A stretch of 64,000 bases of DNA from Rhodocyclales bacterium (GCA_016214145.1 JACRPA010000009.1:108772-172771); one strand, 5' to 3'; positions 15,931 to 25,954 are shown, counted from the first letter of the stretch. Translations and numbers: made by a program. Notes: a model not told the origin generated them from the letters alone.

Positions 15931-18600
15931 ATGCGCATTGCCAGCCTCGACGCGGATGAAGCGCTCGCCAGCCTGAACAGCTCGGCCGCCGGCCTCGGCG
16001 CTGCCGAGGCGGCGCGGCGACTGGCCGAATTCGGCCCGAACCACGTCGAGGAAGTCGGCCGCGAAAACCTGCTGCTGCGGTTCGCCCGCGAGTTCACTCA
16101 CTTCTTCGCCCTCATCCTGTGGCTCGGCGCCGCGCTGGCCTTCCTCGCCGAGCATTTCGATCCGGGCCAGGGCATGGCGCGGCTGGGCGTCGCCATCGTC
16201 GGCGTCATCCTCATCAACGGCATCTTCTCCTTCTGGCAGGAATACAAGGCCGAGCAGGCGGTGGCGGCGCTGCGCCGGCTGCTGCCGCAGACGGTGCAGG
16301 CCTTTCGCGCGGGCGAAGTCGTGCGCATCCCCGCCACCGGGCTGGTGCCGGGCGACATCGTCCTGCTGGAGGAAGGCGACCGGGTTCCCGCCGACTGCCG
16401 TCTGATCGAAGCCTTCGGCCTGCGCGTCAACAACGCGACCGTCACCGGCGAGTCGCTGCCCAAGGCACGCGACGCAAAAGTCAGTCCCGAGGACACGGCG
16501 ATGCTGGCGAAAAACCTGCTTCTGGCCGGCACCTCGGTGGTGTCCGGCCAGGCGCGCGCCGTGGTCTACGCCACCGGCATGCACACCGAGTTCGGCCGCA
16601 TCGCCCACCTGACGCAGACGGCGGGAGAGGCCATTTCGCCCCTGCAAAGGGAGATCGCGCGGCTGTCGCGCATCGTCGCCTTTCTCGCCAGCGGGATCGG
16701 CGTGGTCTTCTTCCTCATCGGCCAGGCCCTCGGCCTGCCCTTCTGGGAGAACTTCCTCTTCGCCATCGGCATCATCGTCGCCAACGTGCCGGAAGGACTG
16801 CTGCCGACGGTCACGCTGTCGCTGGCCATGGCGACGCAGCGCATGGCGAAGCGCAACGCCCTGGTGCGCCACCTGCCGGCGGTGGAGGCGCTCGGCTCGA
16901 CCACGGTGATCCTCTCCGACAAGACCGGCACGCTGACGCAGAACCGCATGTCGGTAAGACGCCTGTGGCTCGGCGGCGGCCTCTTTTCCCCCGATGACCT
17001 CGCGGCGCAGGCGCGCCTGGCGGAGGACAACCGCCCGCTGTTCGTCAATGCCGCGCTTTGCCACAACCTGAAGTCGGTCGAGCGCGGCGGCGGGCACGAG
17101 TGGGCCGGCGACCCGATGGAGCTCGCCCTGGCGGAAATGGGGCGGAAGACGGCGGGCGCGCTGCCGGATCATGCCCGGCTCGACGAAATCCCCTTCGACA
17201 CCGACCGCAAGCGCATGTCGGTGCTGTGCGAAACGCCCGGCGGCCGCATGCTCTACTGCAAGGGCGCGCTGGAGACGGTGCTCGCCGCCTGCGACCGCGT
17301 GCAGTTCGACGCGGGCATCGCGCCGCTCGACGATGCCGTGAAGACCCGCCTGCTGGCCGCGCAGGACACGATGGCCGAAGACGGATTGCGCGTGCTGGCC
17401 TTCGCCCACCGCCCGGTGGCCGACGGCCTGCCGGGCGAAGAGAGCGGCATGCTCCTCTCCGGGCTGGTGGGGCTGGAGGATCCGCCGCGCCCGGAAGTGC
17501 CCGAGGCCGTCGCGCGCTGCGCCGCCGCCGGCATCCGCGTCGTCATGGTCACGGGCGACCATCCGCACACGGCGCTCGCCATCGCGCGCGAAATCGGCCT
17601 GGTGAAATCCGCCTCGCCGGCGATCGTCACCGGCGACGCGCTGCGCCGCATGACGCCGGAGCAGCTGCAGCTGGCGCTGGATGCGCCGGATATCCTCTTT
17701 GCGCGGGTGGCGGCGGAACAGAAGATGCGCATCGTCGAGGCGCTGCAGCACAAGGGCGAAACCGTCGCCGTGACGGGCGACGGCGTGAACGACGCGCCGG
17801 CGCTGAAGGTCGCCGACATCGGCATCGCCATGGGCCTCTCCGGCACCGACGTGGCCAAGGAGGCGGCCGACCTGATCCTGCTCGACGACAATTTCGCCAG
17901 CATCGTCGCCGCCATCGAGGAAGGGCGGGCGGTGTTCGACAACATCCGCAAGTTCCTCACCTACATCCTCACCTCGAACGTTCCCGAGCTGGCGCCCTAC
18001 CTCGCCTTCGTCCTGTTCAGGATTCCGCTGCCGCTGACCATCATCCAGATCCTGGCCGTGGACCTCGGCACGGACATGCTGCCGGCGCTGGCACTGGGCG
18101 CGGAAAAACCCGATCCGGCCGTCATGCGGCGTCCACCCCGCGCGCGCGGCGAGCGTCTTCTCTCATGGGGTCTGATTGTCCGCGCCTACCTGTTCCTCGG
18201 CGTGCTGGAAGCAGCGGCGGCGATGGCAGCCTTCTTCCTCGTGCTGCACGGCGCCGGCTGGCGCTACGGCGACCTGCCGGGCAAGACGGAGCCGCTCTAC
18301 CTGGAGGCGACCACCGCCTGCCTGGCGGCGATCGTGGTGATGCAGGCGATGAACCTGTTCCTCTGCCGCCACCCCCTGAAATCCTCGCTCTCCTTCGGGC
18401 TGACGGCGAATCCGTTCATCCTGGCCGGCATCGCCGCCGAACTGGCGGTGATCCTGGCCATCGTGTACACGCCGGCCGGCAACTGGCTGTTCGGCACGGC
18501 GCCGATCGGCTGGGAGGCGTGGCTCTTCGCCCTGCCCTTCGCGGCGCTGATGTGGGGGCTGGACGAGGCGCGCAAGGCCTGGCTGCGGCGCCGGATGTAG
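15931..18600 (+). CDS. P-type cation-transporting ATPase (P2-like)
   Basis: 889 residues. The N-terminal cation_ATPase_N domain, actuator TGESLPK (VTGES), phosphorylated Asp330 in DKTGTLT, VTGDHPHTA and TGDGVNDAPALK are all present. The membrane motif PEGLLPTV (about 285) resembles Na+/K+ and Ca2+/Mn2+ P2-type pumps, not heavy-metal P1B pumps; no metal-binding CPC motif is seen. The transported ion is therefore likely Ca2+, Na+ or K+ but is unresolved. The stop TAG is the first part of a REP-like palindrome. No Shine-Dalgarno sequence precedes the ATG, because the MITE end lies there. Confidence 0.92.
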   Translation: MRIASLDADEALASLNSSAAGLGAAEAARRLAEFGPNHVEEVGRENLLLRFAREFTHFFALILWLGAALAFLAEHFDPGQGMARLGVAIVGVILINGIFSFWQEYKAEQAVAALRRLLPQTVQAFRAGEVVRIPATGLVPGDIVLLEEGDRVPADCRLIEAFGLRVNNATVTGESLPKARDAKVSPEDTAMLAKNLLLAGTSVVSGQARAVVYATGMHTEFGRIAHLTQTAGEAISPLQREIARLSRIVAFLASGIGVVFFLIGQALGLPFWENFLFAIGIIVANVPEGLLPTVTLSLAMATQRMAKRNALVRHLPAVEALGSTTVILSDKTGTLTQNRMSVRRLWLGGGLFSPDDLAAQARLAEDNRPLFVNAALCHNLKSVERGGGHEWAGDPMELALAEMGRKTAGALPDHARLDEIPFDTDRKRMSVLCETPGGRMLYCKGALETVLAACDRVQFDAGIAPLDDAVKTRLLAAQDTMAEDGLRVLAFAHRPVADGLPGEESGMLLSGLVGLEDPPRPEVPEAVARCAAAGIRVVMVTGDHPHTALAIAREIGLVKSASPAIVTGDALRRMTPEQLQLALDAPDILFARVAAEQKMRIVEALQHKGETVAVTGDGVNDAPALKVADIGIAMGLSGTDVAKEAADLILLDDNFASIVAAIEEGRAVFDNIRKFLTYILTSNVPELAPYLAFVLFRIPLPLTIIQILAVDLGTDMLPALALGAEKPDPAVMRRPPRARGERLLSWGLIVRAYLFLGVLEAAAAMAAFFLVLHGAGWRYGDLPGKTEPLYLEATTACLAAIVVMQAMNLFLCRHPLKSSLSFGLTANPFILAGIAAELAVILAIVYTPAGNWLFGTAPIGWEAWLFALPFAALMWGLDEARKAWLRRRM
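16477..16501 (+). repeat. Bipartite motif AAAGTCAG-N10-ACGGCGA
   Basis: Exact half-sites; core TCCCGAGGAC. In the ATPase frame it uses AAA and AGT codons, which are rare in this gene. Confidence 0.8.
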
Positions 18601-18682
18601 GAGCGGGCTTGCCCGCGATATCTGCGGCTGCACCCCAAGGGTGTTTCCTGCGGGGCACAATCGCGGGCAAGCCCGCTCCTAC
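18597..18682. repeat. REP-like palindrome between convergent genes
   Basis: The arms GTAGGAGCGGGCTTGCCCGC and complement sit at 18597-18618 and 18661-18682. The TAG inside each outward arm is the stop codon of the gene on that side. The arm resembles pseudomonad REP sequences and recurs at 32459, 43054 (variant) and 51229. Confidence 0.85.
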
Positions 18683-19479
18683 TTCTTCGACTGAAGCATC
18701 TCGTACATCCCGGTGGCGTTGTTCATCACCTCCAGAATGCGCTCACTGGTGGTGGCCACGTTGAGCGCGGCGGCCTTCTTGTCGCCTCCACGATTGAACA
18801 GCGCGTTTTCGAAGAAAATCCATTGCTGGCGCCCGAGCGCCAGCTCATCCTTGATGGCCTGCGTATTGCTGGGAGCGCTTTCCAGCTCCTTCAGTCCCTC
18901 GATGAACTCCTTGCGCGCCTTCTCCATCTCGTCCCTGCCGTTGGCGGGGGCCACGCCCCAGTTGAGCGCCTGGTAGAACTTGGCCATGCGCTGCGACAGC
19001 ATGCGCTGGCGGCCGGCGATGTTCACCAGGCGGCCCTGCGTCGTGCCGGAATGCTTTTCGAGCTGCACTGTGCCCTGGTGCGCCAGCGACAGCACTTCCT
19101 CGTTGATCTCCATCACCTTTGCGGCACCCGCCGCGGTGGGTTTGGCGCCGACCAAGGCATCCTTGTAGGAAAGCCAGGCGCGCTCGAGGTTGAGGTAGGT
19201 GTTCCTGATCTCCGGCGTCGGCGCGAAATTCTTCAGTTCGACCAACTGGCGATCGAAGAGGGCGATGGAGCCATCGAGGATTTTCCGCGAGCGTTCCGCA
19301 TCGATGTCCTGGCCGACCTGCAGGTAAGCCTTGGCCATGCGCTGGGAGAGCATGCGCTGGCGGCCGGCCTTGTTGATGGCGGAGTTGATGTCGCTGATCT
19401 GGGCTTGGGCGGAATTGCCGGCGGCGTCGAAACCGAAGGCGAGCACGGCAAGGGCAAGAATGGCGAGAAGTCTTTTCAT
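18679..19479 (-). CDS. Secreted PilJ-type (NIT-like) sensor-domain protein
   Basis: 266 residues. A signal peptide (MKRLLAILALAVLAFGF...AQA) is followed by two copies of the PilJ N-terminal motif AGRQRMLSQRMAKAY/FY, the helical fold related to the periplasmic nitrate/nitrite-sensing domains of NarX and NIT proteins. There is no transmembrane kinase or chemoreceptor part, so it would be a free periplasmic binding protein. ATG 19479 gives the clean signal peptide; longer starts do not. An FNR-type site and a matching -10 box upstream suggest anaerobic or nitrogen-oxide control. Ligand and partner are unknown. Confidence 0.82.
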   Translation of the reverse strand: MKRLLAILALAVLAFGFDAAGNSAQAQISDINSAINKAGRQRMLSQRMAKAYLQVGQDIDAERSRKILDGSIALFDRQLVELKNFAPTPEIRNTYLNLERAWLSYKDALVGAKPTAAGAAKVMEINEEVLSLAHQGTVQLEKHSGTTQGRLVNIAGRQRMLSQRMAKFYQALNWGVAPANGRDEMEKARKEFIEGLKELESAPSNTQAIKDELALGRQQWIFFENALFNRGGDKKAAALNVATTSERILEVMNNATGMYEMLQSKK

Positions 19480-19546
19480 GATGAAAACCCTTTCACGGCC
19501 GCAGCCCGTCCTGGAAGGACAGGGGCAAGGTCCTCGGAAAGGCAAA

Positions 19547-19588
19547 ATTCTAGCCGGGCGCCACGACCTGCAGTTTGATAAACATCAA
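19547..19588 (-). promoter_or_regulatory. FNR/ANR-type class II promoter
   Basis: TTGAT-AAAC-ATCAA at 19575-19588 is a perfect FNR-family palindrome. On the minus strand TAGAAT at 19552-19547 is a good -10 box. The implied start near 19540 puts the palindrome centre at about -41.5, the classic activating position. It reads towards the PilJ-domain gene with a leader of about 60 bases. Confidence 0.75.
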
Positions 19589-19601
19589 TCCGACCCGCCG
19601 T

Positions 19602-21047
19602 CTATCCGGTCCCGCCCACCGTCAGTCCGTCGATGCGCAAGGTAGGCTGTCCCACCCCGACCGGCACGCTCTGGCCTTCCTTGCCGCAGGTGCCGACGCC
19701 GGGGTCGAGCGCCATGTCGTTGCCGATCATGGACACGCGCGTGAGGACGTCCGGGCCGTTGCCGATCAGGGTCGCGCCCTTCACCGGCTGGGTGATCCGG
19801 CCGTTCTCGATCAGGTAGGCCTCGGCGGCGGAGAAGACGAACTTGCCGCTGGTGATGTCCACCTGGCCGCCGCCGAAATTGGCGGCGTAGAGCCCCTTCT
19901 TCACCGAGGCGATGATCTCCTGCGGATCGCGGTCGCCGTTGAGCATGCAGGTGTTGGTCATGCGCGGCAGCGGCAGGTGGGCGAAGGATTCGCGCCGGCC
20001 GTTGCCGGTGACCGGCACGCCCATCAGGCGCGCGTTGAGCGAATCCTGCAGGTAGCCGGCGAGGATGCCGTCCTCGATCAGCACGGTGCGCTGCGTCGGG
20101 TTGCCCTCGTCGTCGATGGACAGCGAGCCGCGCCGGTCGGGCATTGTGCCGTCGTCGATCACCGTCACGCCTGCTGCTGCGACGCGCTCGCCGATGCGTC
20201 CGGCGAAGGCCGAGCTGCCCTTGCGGTTGAAATCCCCCTCCAGGCCGTGGCCGATCGCCTCGTGCAGCAGGATGCCCGGCCAGCCGCTGCCCAGCACCAC
20301 CGTCATTTCGCCGGCCGGCGCCGGGCGCGCGGCCAGGTTCACACGGGCCTGGTGCGCGGCCTGCTTGGCGTAGTCGCGCAGCACGGCATCGGTGAAATAG
20401 CCGTAGTCGAAGCGGCCGCCGCCGCCGCCCGAACCCTGTTCGCGGCGGCCATGCTCCTCCATGATCACCGTGACGGAGACGCGCACCAGCGGCCGCACGT
20501 CGGCGGCGAGATGCCCGTCGGAACGCGCGATCAGCACCACCTCGTAGACGCCGGCGATGTGGGCCATCACCTCCACGACGCGCTTGTCCTCGGCGCGGGC
20601 GAAGCCCTCCAGCCGCTCCAGCAGCCTCACTTTTTCCGTATCGGGCAGCGAGGCCAGCGGATCGACCGCGCCGTAGAGCGCCGGCACCGGCCGGCCGGCC
20701 AGCAGCGGCACGCGCGACTGCGCCCCCTGCGCCGCGATGGCGCGGGTGGCCTGCGCCGCCGACTTCAGGGCCGGCAGGGAGATTTCATCCGAATAGGCGA
20801 AGGCGGTCTTCTCGCCGGAGATGGCGCGCACGCCGACGCCGCTCTCGATGTTGAAGCTGCCCGACTTGACGATGCCCTCCTCCAGGCTCCAGGCCTCGGA
20901 GCGGCTGTACTGGAAGTAGAGGTCGGCGTAGTCGAGCCGGTGCCGGCAGAGATCGCCGAACACCGATTCGAGCTGGCGCGCGGAAAGGTCGAAGGGCGCC
21001 AGCAGACGGGATTCGGCGGTGGCGAGGTGGCTGGCGGAAGTAGTCAT
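19602..21047 (-). CDS. tldD: Metalloprotease TldD
   Basis: 481 residues. TldD forms a heterodimeric zinc protease with TldE/PmbA that clears or matures peptides and unfolded proteins. The metal motif is [11 protein letters not shown], followed by [14 protein letters not shown]; the end DGLTVGG is also typical. The length matches the family. The partner PmbA is not in the window. It lies downstream of the nitrilase-like gene on the same strand with a CGCAAAG repeat between them. The order yhdP-nitrilase-tldD is common in beta- and gammaproteobacteria. Confidence 0.95.
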   Translation of the reverse strand: MTTSASHLATAESRLLAPFDLSARQLESVFGDLCRHRLDYADLYFQYSRSEAWSLEEGIVKSGSFNIESGVGVRAISGEKTAFAYSDEISLPALKSAAQATRAIAAQGAQSRVPLLAGRPVPALYGAVDPLASLPDTEKVRLLERLEGFARAEDKRVVEVMAHIAGVYEVVLIARSDGHLAADVRPLVRVSVTVIMEEHGRREQGSGGGGGRFDYGYFTDAVLRDYAKQAAHQARVNLAARPAPAGEMTVVLGSGWPGILLHEAIGHGLEGDFNRKGSSAFAGRIGERVAAAGVTVIDDGTMPDRRGSLSIDDEGNPTQRTVLIEDGILAGYLQDSLNARLMGVPVTGNGRRESFAHLPLPRMTNTCMLNGDRDPQEIIASVKKGLYAANFGGGQVDITSGKFVFSAAEAYLIENGRITQPVKGATLIGNGPDVLTRVSMIGNDMALDPGVGTCGKEGQSVPVGVGQPTLRIDGLTVGGTG

Positions 21048-21072
21048 GTCTTGGAAAAACTAACCGCTTTTA

Positions 21073-21166
21073 AACGCAGAGGACGCAAAGACGCAAAGAG
21101 CGCAAAGAGAAACATATGAATAATTTCCTTTGCGTCCTTTGCGTCTTTGCGATCTCTGCGTTGAAA
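21073..21166. repeat. CGCAAAG-type long inverted repeat, copy 3
   Basis: Arms of GGACGCAAAGACGCAAAG units and their complement around an AT-rich centre (ACATATGAATAA). It lies between tldD and the nitrilase gene and ends in GCGTTGAAAGCGC. Confidence 0.85.
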
Positions 21167-21180
21167 GCGCTTTGGGTTCA

Positions 21181-21996
21181 TCAATAAAATCTCCGGTGCT
21201 CCAGCGCGGGAAGCGAGGCGCGCAGGTCGGCGATGCGGGCGGGATCCATTTCCGCCGTCACCACGCCCGGCCCTGTCGGCAGGCGTTCCAGCACCTCGCC
21301 CCAGGGATCGACCACCATGCTGTCGCCCCAGGTCTGCCGCCCGCTCGGGTGCGTGCCGCCCTGCGCCGGGGCCAGCACGTAGCAGAGGTTTTCCACCGCC
21401 CGCGCGCGCAGCAGCAGTTCCCAGTGCGCCTGGCCGGTGGTGTGGGTGAAGGCCGCCGGCACCACCAGCAGGTCCACCTGTCCCATGGCGCGGTACAGTT
21501 CGGGAAAGCGCAGGTCGTAGCATATGGAAAGGCCGATGCGCCCGAAGGGTGAATCGAAAACGACGACCTCGCCGCCCGCCTCGATGGTCCGACTCTCGTC
21601 GTACCGTTCGGTTCCGCGCTGGAAGCCGAAAAGGTGGATCTTGTCGTAGCGCGCCACGCGCCGGCCGGCGTCGTCGAAGACCAGGCAGGTGTTGCGCACC
21701 TTGTCCGGCGCCGAGGCCTCGAGGGGAATGGAGCCGCCGACCAGCCAGACCTTGTGCCGCAGCGCCGTCTCGCGCAGGAAGTCCTGCAGCGGCCCGGCGC
21801 CCTCCTTCTCCCGCGCGCGCACCTTGTCCGTCTCGTCGCCGGAGATGAGGGGAAAGTATTCCGGCAGCGCCACCAGTTTCGCGCCGCGCGCCGCCGCCTC
21901 GGCCACCAGGCGCTCCGCGTCGCGCAGGTTCTGCGCGATGTCCGGCCCGGACACCATCTGCACGGCCGCTATGCGGGCCTTCTCCTCACGCCTCAC
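21181..21996 (-). CDS. Nitrilase-superfamily amidase (Nit1/deaminated-glutathione amidase-like)
   Basis: 271 residues. The carbon-nitrogen hydrolase triad is complete: Glu46 in LPEYFP, Lys119 in YDKIHLF and Cys159 in SICYDLRFPELYR. The closest functional group is the bacterial Nit1 family, which hydrolyses deaminated glutathione as a metabolite-repair step. That assignment rests on sequence pattern only. The start GTG 21996 lies in a GTGAGG microrepeat three bases after the yhdP stop, so the exact start is uncertain. Confidence 0.85.
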   Translation of the reverse strand: MRREEKARIAAVQMVSGPDIAQNLRDAERLVAEAAARGAKLVALPEYFPLISGDETDKVRAREKEGAGPLQDFLRETALRHKVWLVGGSIPLEASAPDKVRNTCLVFDDAGRRVARYDKIHLFGFQRGTERYDESRTIEAGGEVVVFDSPFGRIGLSICYDLRFPELYRAMGQVDLLVVPAAFTHTTGQAHWELLLRARAVENLCYVLAPAQGGTHPSGRQTWGDSMVVDPWGEVLERLPTGPGVVTAEMDPARIADLRASLPALEHRRFY

Positions 21997-21999
21997 GCC

Positions 22000-24900
22000 T
22001 CACTCCTCACTTTTTTTCGCCGCCTGCTGCTGCAGCTTTTCCACCTTCGGATCGCTCCAGCTTCCGCTGATGGCGTACTCGAAGGCGAACATCTTCCCGA
22101 TCGGGTCCTTGAGGATTTTCTGCGCCACCCAGGCGGCCGCGCCGATGGCCGGGTTAGCGATCATGGCGCCGACGGCCAGCGTCTCGCCCAGCGCCGGCTC
22201 GATGCGCACGCGCAGGTTCTGCGTCTCGGCCGGAATGCTCACCTCGCCCTTCATGAGGATCTTCGCCGACGGCCCCTGGATCAGCAGGTCCTGCGTGTTC
22301 ATCACGCCGTGCACCACCCTGGCGCTGCCGGTGATGGTATCGAAGGCGAAGCCGTCGCTGAAGATGTCGCGGAAATCCAGCGTGATGCGCCGCGGCAGCG
22401 ACTGCAGGCTGAGGATGCCGAGCAGGCGTCCGACGCCCGGCTCCAGCTTGTTGAACTGGCCGTGCGCGGCTTCCGCCGTCAGGGTGCCGTCGAGCGAGGC
22501 ATGGTCGATCTGCGTCGGCGTCCCCGCCCAGGACACCTTGCCCTCCAGTTTCGCCGTGCCGCGCCGCACGGCGTCGGCATAGCCCAGCCGCTCCAGCATC
22601 TTGCCGCTGTCGGAGACGTCGAGCTTGAAGTTGAGCTGCGTGCCGCCGCCGCGCCAGACGCCGTCGGACACCAGCGCGCCGTCCGGATTGGTGATGGCCA
22701 GTCTTTCCATCTTCCAGGCGCTGGCCTCGTTGGTCGCCAGCAGCTCCAGCTTGCCGAGCTTGCGGCCGCGCAGCGTGAAATTCTCGGCGACGATGTCCAG
22801 CCCCGGCAGCTCGCGCAGCGGCTCCTCGGCGATGAGCGCCCTCCCCGGCCGGGTTTCGCCGAGCGTGAACTGCTTCAGGCGCGCGCGCAGGCGGCCGCGC
22901 TCGTCGGCCTTCCAGGAGAACTCGCCGGTCACGTCGCGGCTCGCCACCTGCGCCTGCCAGGTGTCGTCCTGCAGCGATGCGCGCAGGTTGACCTCGTTGA
23001 ACTGCCGGTCGAAGGCGGTCAGTTCGGCCGTGCGCAGGCTCAGCTGGCTCACCGGGTGGCCGCCCCCGCCGCCATTGCCGCCGTTGGCGGCGAACAGGCC
23101 GCGCCAGAAATCCACGTTGAAGGCCGGCACATTGGCGGCCAGCAGGACGCCCTTCTCGGGCAGGGCCGGCGTCTCGCCGATGCCGATGGCGCCGCGCTCC
23201 ACCACCGTCCTCCCCTTCTCGTGCCGGCGGAGGAAGTGGGCGGCAAGCTCATTGCCCAGATTGATGCGGACCTGGTCGCGCGCCGCGCCCGCCGAGGCGG
23301 CCGCGCTGCGCTCGAACCGGAAGGGCATCGTCTCGGACGACGTCTTGTTGAACGGCTCGGGCAGGCTGGAGGCGATGCCCTGCAGGCTCGACTCCAGCTT
23401 GACGTCGGCGTTGCGGTTCTTCACCAGGACGGTGCCGCGCCAGGCGGCGCTGCCCGACAGGTGCTCGAGCAGCCGATGGTCCATCTCCTTGCGAATGCCG
23501 GCGATGCTCAGGCTGCCCTGGGCATTGATGGCCACCGCGCCGTCGCCGCGCGTGGCGGCATTGATGACGAGCGGGGAACCGAGCAGCTGGGCGCGCGCAT
23601 CCTTCATGGTGACGCTGCCGCCGGTGAACTGCAGGCGGCCGCTCACCTCGCTGAGGGGCGGCAGGTCGGCGTCGACCGTCAGCCCGTTGCGCAGGAACTG
23701 GTAGTCGCCCTCGATCAGCGTGTTGGCCACCTTGCGCAGGGGCATGGTCAGTTTCAGCGCCAGCGTGCCGTTCCCCGTCGCGCTCATGCCCTCGGTGAAG
23801 CGGTCGATCTGCTCGGAGACCGGGCTGGTCTCGATGAAGCGCAGGAAATCGGCCGTCGGCCCGGCGGCGCGGCCGCCGATGGTGATGATCTCCTCCGGCG
23901 CCTCCAGGTCGGGAATCTCGGCGCTCACGGCGGACACGGTGACGCCGGCAATGCTGCCGCGGGAGGCTGAGATGAGCATGCGCCTGCCCTCGAACAGCAG
24001 GTCGCCGGAAATGTTGTCGATGCCGGGCCAGCCCGGGGCGTAGCGCAAATCCGCTCCGGCGAATTTCGCCGACACCTGGAAAGTGCCCTTCTTGCCGTCG
24101 GCGAAGGGAAAGTCCTTCAGGTCGCCCTTCAGGCGCAGGCGGGCGTCGTCGGCCCGCCCGCCCGAGATGGAGGCGCGCAGCCAGTCGCGCACGTCGCGGT
24201 TGACCACCAGCGGCATGTAGCGCCACACCGCGGCGCCGTCGGCGCGGCCGAGGCGCGCCGTGATGTCGATCTCGCCGGGGCCGTCCAGGCTGCTGCGGTA
24301 GCGGCCGGAGGCGGCGCCGGCGGCATCCTTGTTGTTGAAGGCGAGATTCTGCAGCTGCACGTCGATGCGGCCCTCGGAAAGCGTCCAGGTCGCCTTGGCG
24401 GTCAGCTGCTCGAAGTCCAGCCGGGGATCGGCGAACACCGCCGGCAGCTCCAGCGCGGCGGCGTGGCTGTCCAGGCTGGCGAGGCCGCCCTTCTCGTTGC
24501 CCTCGATGCTGCCGGTCAGGCCGACGAATCCCGGGAAATAGCCCTGCGCGCGCAGGCCGAGGCCCTCGAAGCGGGCGCGCACGTCGAAGCCGGAGAGCGC
24601 GCCGGCCTCGCCTTTCCAGCCCAGCTTGAGGTCGAAGATGCGGCCGTGCGGCGCATAGTCGGCCAGCGTCTTGCGCGTGCCGCCGTCCAGCGGCAGGAAG
24701 CCGGCCAGGCGCGTCAGCACGTCGAGGTCGAGTCCGTTGGCGGCCATCTCGCCATGCGCCGCCTGCTTGCCGACGGGGGGCGTCCAGCGCAGGGTGAAGT
24801 CGGTCGGCGCGAGCGCGATGCCATCGCGCGTGGCCAGGGCCAGTTTCCGCGACGCCACCTCGAAGCCGTTCTCGGGCAGGCGGCCGGAGAGGCGGCCGTT

Positions 24901-25863
24901 GAGATGGACGAGGTCGAGCATGGGCAGCTCGCGCGCCAGGCGCAGCTTGACGTCGCGCAGGGCGATGTCGGCCGTCAGGGTATTGAGCTTCTTCTCGGCG
25001 AAGCCCAGCCAGAGGCGCATGCCGCCCGCGCCTTGCGGCAGATCGAGGGGATAGTCCACCCAGGCGCGCCAGCCGGCCAGGTCGGCGTAGTCCAGCTCGG
25101 CATACGCCTCCCCCTTCCATTCCTCCAGGCGATCGAGGTCCTCGCCGCGGAAATCGCCGCGCACGTCCAGGCGCGCGGCCAGTTCGCGCGGCGGCTCGGC
25201 GGTCAGGCCGAAGCGATGGCGCCGGCCGTCGTTCTGCAGGACGAAGTTGAGCTGCTTCAGCTCCAGCGGCGGCGCGCCGCGCAGCGCGTCCTCCCAGCGG
25301 ATGGACGCATTGCGGATGACGATGCGCTCCTGCGCCAGCAGCCAGTCGGAAAAATCGCTGCCGCTGGCCTCGGTGTTGAGCTGGATGCCGGCGATGAAGA
25401 CGCGGCCGTTCTTCTCGCGGCGGATGTGCAGCGTCGGCGCGTCGACCTCCAGCCGGTGCAGCCGCAGCTGCCAGTGCCACAGGGAAGCCCAGGACAGCTC
25501 GGTCTCGACCGTGTCGAAAGTCAGTCCCGGGCGGCCGGCGGCGTCGTGGATGCTGAAGCCGCGCAGGGAAAGATGCGGCCGCAGCCCCTGCCAGTGCGTG
25601 TCGATGTGCGCGATGGTCACCGGCAGGCCGGCCGTCTGCGAGATGCCGCGCTGGATGTCGTCGCGGTAGTTCTCGATGTTCGGCAGCACCGAGTAGCGCA
25701 GCGCCAGGATGATCAGGGCGAAGCCGAAATAGCCGATCCAGAACAGCCAGGCCAGGGTGCGGCGCAGCCAGACGGGCAGCCATGCAAGGCGCGCCAGGCG
25801 GAGCAGCCGCCTGGCGGGGCCCGGGCGGGCCGGAGCGGGGGTCGGGGTCGTATTTTCTTGCAT
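22000..25863 (-). CDS. yhdP: YhdP-family AsmA-like envelope protein
   Basis: 1287 residues, a usual length for YhdP. An N-terminal membrane anchor (LAWLFWIGYFGFALIILAL, about residues 34-52) is followed by a very long beta-rich periplasmic region with DUF3971 and AsmA-like C-terminal parts. In E. coli, YhdP and its AsmA-like relatives move phospholipid between inner and outer membranes. The frame is open for 125 codons upstream, but that part overlaps glnE on the other strand and is arginine/serine-rich shadow. ATG 25863 (MQENTT) gives the proper anchor. It is divergent from glnE across 91 bases. Confidence 0.93.
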   Translation of the reverse strand: MQENTTPTPAPARPGPARRLLRLARLAWLPVWLRRTLAWLFWIGYFGFALIILALRYSVLPNIENYRDDIQRGISQTAGLPVTIAHIDTHWQGLRPHLSLRGFSIHDAAGRPGLTFDTVETELSWASLWHWQLRLHRLEVDAPTLHIRREKNGRVFIAGIQLNTEASGSDFSDWLLAQERIVIRNASIRWEDALRGAPPLELKQLNFVLQNDGRRHRFGLTAEPPRELAARLDVRGDFRGEDLDRLEEWKGEAYAELDYADLAGWRAWVDYPLDLPQGAGGMRLWLGFAEKKLNTLTADIALRDVKLRLARELPMLDLVHLNGRLSGRLPENGFEVASRKLALATRDGIALAPTDFTLRWTPPVGKQAAHGEMAANGLDLDVLTRLAGFLPLDGGTRKTLADYAPHGRIFDLKLGWKGEAGALSGFDVRARFEGLGLRAQGYFPGFVGLTGSIEGNEKGGLASLDSHAAALELPAVFADPRLDFEQLTAKATWTLSEGRIDVQLQNLAFNNKDAAGAASGRYRSSLDGPGEIDITARLGRADGAAVWRYMPLVVNRDVRDWLRASISGGRADDARLRLKGDLKDFPFADGKKGTFQVSAKFAGADLRYAPGWPGIDNISGDLLFEGRRMLISASRGSIAGVTVSAVSAEIPDLEAPEEIITIGGRAAGPTADFLRFIETSPVSEQIDRFTEGMSATGNGTLALKLTMPLRKVANTLIEGDYQFLRNGLTVDADLPPLSEVSGRLQFTGGSVTMKDARAQLLGSPLVINAATRGDGAVAINAQGSLSIAGIRKEMDHRLLEHLSGSAAWRGTVLVKNRNADVKLESSLQGIASSLPEPFNKTSSETMPFRFERSAAASAGAARDQVRINLGNELAAHFLRRHEKGRTVVERGAIGIGETPALPEKGVLLAANVPAFNVDFWRGLFAANGGNGGGGGHPVSQLSLRTAELTAFDRQFNEVNLRASLQDDTWQAQVASRDVTGEFSWKADERGRLRARLKQFTLGETRPGRALIAEEPLRELPGLDIVAENFTLRGRKLGKLELLATNEASAWKMERLAITNPDGALVSDGVWRGGGTQLNFKLDVSDSGKMLERLGYADAVRRGTAKLEGKVSWAGTPTQIDHASLDGTLTAEAAHGQFNKLEPGVGRLLGILSLQSLPRRITLDFRDIFSDGFAFDTITGSARVVHGVMNTQDLLIQGPSAKILMKGEVSIPAETQNLRVRIEPALGETLAVGAMIANPAIGAAAWVAQKILKDPIGKMFAFEYAISGSWSDPKVEKLQQQAAKKSEE
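25517..25541 (+). repeat. Bipartite motif, right half degenerate
   Basis: AAAGTCAG is exact and the core is TCCCGGGCGG. The right half CCGGCGG has two mismatches. It lies within yhdP. Confidence 0.6.
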
Positions 25864-25954
25864 CAATGGTCGGAGCGCTTCGCCGGCAGTGCAAGACAGT
25901 ACAATCCCGGCTGAAGCCTCTCGGCAATAACGGATTTTACCTGTAAACGCTCCA

